In this document: positions 59,605 to 64,000 of the stretch, piece after piece | How positions within the stretch are numbered: position 1 is the stretch's first letter | Layout of the letters: each line of letters starts with the position of its first letter | Origin: Sipunculus nudus | Lineage: Eukaryota > Annelida > Sipuncula > Golfingiida > Sipunculidae | Direction of reading: 5' to 3' | Length of the DNA stretch: 64,000 bases | NCBI GenBank assembly: GCA_026874595.1 | Contig: CM049306.1 | Location: 3,490,019-3,554,018, forward strand | Notes under the pieces: model-generated | The model's database searches: none | What the model was told of the DNA's origin: nothing | Seen by the model: only the letters and a program-made list of their open reading frames with translations | Made by a program: the position numbers and the translations under genes

Positions 59605-59996
59605 CAGTGGCGATTCCCCCCCCCCCCCCCCCCCGATTGCCCCCCCCCCTCCCGTTGAGCAGTAACATCTCTCATTTTATATATTTCTTTTCCCATTTAT
59701 TCGTAATTAATTTTCATTTTTATATATTTTTTTTCCAGGGGCGTATTCATAGGGGGGCGCAAAGGGGCGCGCCCCCCCAAAATTCTGCTTACACTTATAC
59801 CAGTCAACTACTGGCAAGTGTTATGTTTGTTAACTCAAATTTATTTTATGTCCGATTATTTGAGTATACACACACATAGATAAAATATGGCGTTTTCAGT
59901 AAATAAATATTTTCATGTTTCTCTATGCACGGTTATGGTAATATGTTATTCATATATGGAAAAGAAAGAAGAAAAATTAGAAAGATCTTGTCTGTA

Positions 59997-60043
<47 letters not shown>

Positions 60044-61152
60044 TTAATATATATTTATTATCAGTGCTAAAGGTTTCCTATTGACCTAAAGAGAATCTAG
60101 TTTTGTTGTATTTGTTTTAATTTTGTGAAGAAAGAAACAAAAGCTTTGCAAGGTATTGTCTGTAATGTAAATGTAAAGGCTGTCAGACTTTGAAAATTTC
60201 TAAAATAAATCTAAACAGTAATGGGATTATATACTTACATATTTCTCTCATGTTTTTTCTATTTCTCTTTTTTTTGTTTGTGTGTAGAAGTGAAGGCTCC
60301 AAACCCTATGATTGTTCAGTAACATGATGGTATACGCCAAAAATTGTGAAACGATTCATGCAAGCTATTTGTACTTTCACTAGACGCTTGCTATGCCTCA
60401 TTTTTAAAATTTACCCTGGAATACACCAAGAGACTATATGAAAGCTTCCGGTGACTTGATTCTGGGTTAATTAAAATCACCTCTAAATACCCAGCTACTG
60501 TCACTGGAGCTAGATGGCCAGGCTTTATGTCTGAAAGCTGCATTTTCAATAATAATATAAACCTGAAAATGGTATGCAAATAACAGTCAATGAGTATTTT
60601 TCACTTCTAATATTTCTTGTGTTTATGTATTTAATTACCTCAGGTCAGACTATCTTTATTTCTTTTTAACTCCAACTGGCTATAGTTCGAACTTAATTGC
60701 TGCAAAAATAATTTAACTACGAAAACCTATATTATGGAATTCATTATCAGAAGCTCTACATGAAAAATTGATGTGGTAATCTTTGACAGATTCAGTGACA
60801 TATAATAGTTAATCCATTTCAGTTCTTTTACATGTGTGCTGACCATCTTCTACTTAAAAAACATTTAAGTTACATCACTTCACTTACTGATGCATGTACT
60901 TTTCTGTTGTTCAAATAATGCATTATATATAGATGAGGGTCCAACGGTTAACATAATAAACAAATTGAACTGGATACCTTACAAAATTATATATAATAAT
61001 CATAATAATTATGCACGAACTAACAATATTTGATATGTTTAGAAGGAGACAATTTAACAGCCACGCAGTGTGTTCAAACAAGTTTAAATATGTTTGCTTC
61101 CTACTGAAAGCGCTTTGTGGAAAATCAATATAATTTTAAAAAAAATGATTTA

Positions 61153-61217
<65 letters not shown>

Positions 61218-61900
61218 CATGTCTAAAAGACGAAGAACAGTCCCTTTCCCGACTTGGACCTGCGCCCCCTCTATTTTCTAATCCTGGATACGCCACTGTT
61301 TTCCATAGCAGTTGTATTATTAATTTATCCACAGTTTATTACATTCTAATTTATGTGTTTAGGATATTAATGAACAGCCCTGTGATAAAGATAGCATCCA
61401 AATGTTTTTGTACTGAGGGAGGGAGTCTTTCCGGATCTCACGGCTCCTCGGCTGATACTCACGACCTGTGCTATGTTGAGTCCTGTGCGCTGCCTGGATC
61501 ATAGAAGCCGGTAAAATGCTAAGTTTAACATACAACTTTTAAAAGGTGATATTTTGCCATGCAGTTATGAACGTGAACAGTTGAGGAACAGAAAATCCAC
61601 ATATTATCATGTAAAAGGTGCCTCAAAATGTCATCTATACATTGTATATTTTAAATTTTTTATCAATATTGGAGGGGGGGGGGGTGAGGTATCCCCTCCC
61701 ATATCCTTCCCTGTGTACCTGTAATCAACTTTTCAAATGAACACGATTAAGATTTTATTCATATAAATGAAAAAAAAAAATATTTATATTAATATAATAT
61801 TGCATAAATATATTGCTTTATACCAATGAACCGCTAACCCAGAATTAGCATCTCCCCCCCCCCCCCCCCCCCAGTTCTCGAATTTCTGGACCCGCCACTG
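59605..61900. mobile_element. Transposon with CAGTGGCG ends and 5 bp duplication (outer)
   Basis: Starts CAGTGGCG, ends CGCCACTG, flanked by TCTTG at 59600-59604 and 61901-61905. C-homopolymers abut both ends (59617-59634, 61855-61872). Short CAG..GGCG ends with a 5-8 bp duplication suggest the hAT superfamily. No transposase frame is seen; another element is nested inside. Confidence 0.6.
59736..61298. mobile_element. Related transposon nested inside (inner)
   Basis: Left end CAGGGGCGTATTCATAGGGG, right end (inverted) CAGTGGCGTATCCAGGATTA, flanked by TTTTC at 59731-59735 and 61299-61303. It contains two (TA)n tracts (59999-60040, 61156-61216) and no coding frame I can support. The shared end sequence makes it a relative of the outer element. 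Confidence 0.6.
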
Positions 61901-61905
61901 TCTTG

Positions 61906-62740
61906 TTATGTGGATGTTGGATAATAGCCATTAGACAGATTAAATTGAAACTAATTTTTAGCTATGTGCATTCAAAATATTTGACTGTAGAATGTGCAGG
62001 TAGCAATTGACCTCTCGTGTTCAGTAATCTCCTGAAACTCATGTCTGTTAAAAAGTTTAGCTGAAAGAGGGCAAGTCTGTTAGAAGAAAGGACTGAATAT
62101 TTAATATTTATTTAATATATATATTGAGGAAAATGCAGCATATTTGAGGTGGATAACCACGAAACCTGAAGAATCCATACTGAAATAGCTGAACGTTTTC
62201 CTGGAACGCATGTTACGTAATTATGCCTATAGCTGTTGGAAACCTTCTATAAAGTGCTTGCCGTCCTCTGAACTATTTCTTATAAGTTTTTACTTACGTT
62301 TTTTATCTACCTGTGTCCTGTTTTTTCTTTACGTATGTCCAGTTTGCACTTATAAATAATCTTCAGACAGTTGAGGCTGCTCTTTTGTCAAATCACGCTA
62401 CAGTGGTGAACACGTTTATAGTAATTTACCGCAGTGTTTCTGCACTGTATGGAATCTGTTTCACCATTTAAAGAGTTTATATTATAAAGTTCGAGACAAC
62501 CAGATAAGATTAAACCTAATCTGTGACTAGCCGTCAAATATAGACAATGTTTGCATTCATGCATGGTGAAGACATTTTTATTGAATGGTCTTCTTTTGAT
62601 TGTTTGCTATCATTAATAAGCTGGGTACGCTGAATTCATTTTCCCCATTTCATTTCTCATGTACAGCTTGTCTGGTTTTTGACCCGACAGTATCTAAATC
62701 TGCTTCAATTTGTTAAAGATTCATAAGTCGCTCAACTTAC
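61906..62740. other. Intergenic sequence, nothing recognisable
   Basis: AT-rich, non-repetitive to the eye, no coding frame of note. Confidence 0.4.
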
Positions 62741-62900
62741 AGTCAGCTGAGCTACAGTCAGTTGAGCTATAGTTATTGGTCCGTCGTCCGTCCGTCCGTC
62801 TGTCTGTCTGTCGTGCAGTCTGTCTGTCAGACAGTACGTTAGACCGGCACGTTTTGACACCGTTGAACCTAAAAAACTATAACGTTATATCCGGGGAGGT
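62741..62900 (+). mobile_element. Fragment of the AGCTCAGCTGAC family 5' end
   Basis: Two CAGTCAG/TTGAGCT hairpin halves, then GGTCCGTCGTCCGTCCGTCC and GGCACGTTTTGACACCGTTG, as in the 5' ends of X1, Z and E3. Its 3' end is not found and may lie beyond 64000. Confidence 0.65.
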
Positions 62901-63399
62901 CTATGAAATATCTCCTTTTAAACCTAAAATAAGGTAACTGTGATGTTTATCCTCCGAGCTATGGGGCTTGTTATGTAAAAGTAAAAATTTGATGCAAAAC
63001 CTCCAGTATCTTGATAGTTAATGCATGGATTGCACTGAATTTCGTCTTGAATATTAACCATGACTAGGGTTGTTAGTTCCCGAAAACTGGTGGCGCCACC
63101 TGCATTTTTTAAATTTTTTTACGATTTCTTTTTCTGTTTTATAGACCGTCAAATGACAACAGTTATGTCTTTTTCTCAACTGTGGTATCATCTAGTGTCC
63201 CGAAACCTTGGGTGTTTATTGATTATGACTGGTTACTTCCTGAAGACTTGTGGCGCCACCTATATTTTTCCTATAATTATGAATTGTTTCCTTTATTTTG
63301 TGACGGCCAAATTATATTGATACTATCAGATTTGCAACTGTGGTTTCTTTTTGTGTCCTTAACCTTGTGTATTATTATTGCCCGGCTTGAATAAGCAGA

Positions 63400-64000
63400 T
63401 GCCCTACAGTAAATCTTTTCCATTGGTCTCTCCGTCTGTTCGTCTTTCTGTATATTCGTCAAATTTGTTTCCTGATGATAACTCCAGTTTGGATTGATAT
63501 ATCGATTGTAAAATTGAATTATATACGGCCAACCTCTAATGCAAGAACTCATATTTTTGGGTCGTGAGGTCAAAGGTCATGGTCACAGGGTCCACTTATT
63601 TCCACGTATTTATTAGAAAACTTATTATTTATTTAGACTTATTTATTTAGAAAGCCAAACTTTTCATCCCAAACCTTCCGTCTAGCATAAATAGGTGACC
63701 TGCAAATGGAAGATGGGTCACAAGGTCAAAGATCAAGGTCACAGTGGCCATCTGTCCATATTTTTGTTTCTGGATGATAACTCCAGTTTGGATTACCATA
63801 TTTGTTTCAAACTTGATTTATATATGGTTCATTAATAAAGTAAGAACCCTTTTATTTTGGGGTCATGAATTCAAAGGTCAAGTTCACATGGGTCATCTGT
63901 CCACATATTTCTTTCAAGATGATAACTCCAGTTTGGATTGACGAAAGGATATCAAACTTGACTTATATATGGCTCACCATTAAAGTAAGAACCTTTTTAG
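63400..64000 (+). repeat. Diverged repeats with GATAACTCCAGTTTGGATT and AGGTCA sites
   Basis: GATAACTCCAGTTTGGATT recurs at about 63477, 63776 and 63921. AGGTCAAAGGTCA is at 63567-63579, with related sites near 63724 and 63872. The units are the reverse orientation of those in E1. At 63068 and 63229 two ~160 bp copies share GTGGCGCCACCT. This is probably the body of the element begun at 62741. Confidence 0.6.

Overview
This is animal nuclear DNA, most likely from a bivalve mollusc. It is intron-rich, with GT-AG introns carrying canonical splice signals. It is AT-rich and packed with non-autonomous mobile elements whose hairpin ends run into GTCC-rich stretches, a repeat style common in bivalves. 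No long uninterrupted gene is present, and most open frames lie in repeats.

The one gene I can support is on the + strand: a pleckstrin-family gene (PH-DEP-PH, PLEK/PLEK2 type). Nine exons lie between 11310 and 52980. They splice in frame into 359 residues ending at a TGA. Only the short N-terminal exon is missing, and it probably lies left of the window.

Layout. 1-10995: a stack of nested insertions, at least five elements of one family with hairpin ends. By terminal structure they look like Helentron (Helitron2)-type non-autonomous elements. 11310-11465: first visible exon. 11706-14936: another complete element of that family. 15144-15269: exon closing PH1. 15231-39793: a 24.6 kb tandem array of a 54 bp unit that starts inside that exon and carries its 5' splice site. 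By arithmetic it holds 455 units. 40209-42935: five exons (linker, DEP domain, acidic linker, start of PH2), with a 26 bp acceptor-containing array at 40744-41286. 42939-44329: a TA-flanked DNA transposon inserted exactly in the 5' splice site. 44330-45067: a 37 bp array carrying that splice donor. 45462-51492: a 44 bp array carrying the next splice acceptor, split by a 1.9 kb Helentron-like element. 51505-52980: last two exons. 52981-64000: 3' flank with no gene I can support, a nested pair of short-inverted-repeat transposons (59605-61900) and remnants of the hairpin-ended family.

The main observation is that all four large minisatellite arrays in this gene are amplified exon-intron boundaries: two donors (54 bp and 37 bp units) and two acceptors (26 bp and 44 bp units). 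The gene therefore carries several hundred copies of its own splice sites. In the 54 bp array the unit length keeps the reading frame, and the first nine copies are open. Use of successive donors would add 18-residue steps to the PH1 tail, next to the region that carries the kinase sites in vertebrate pleckstrin.
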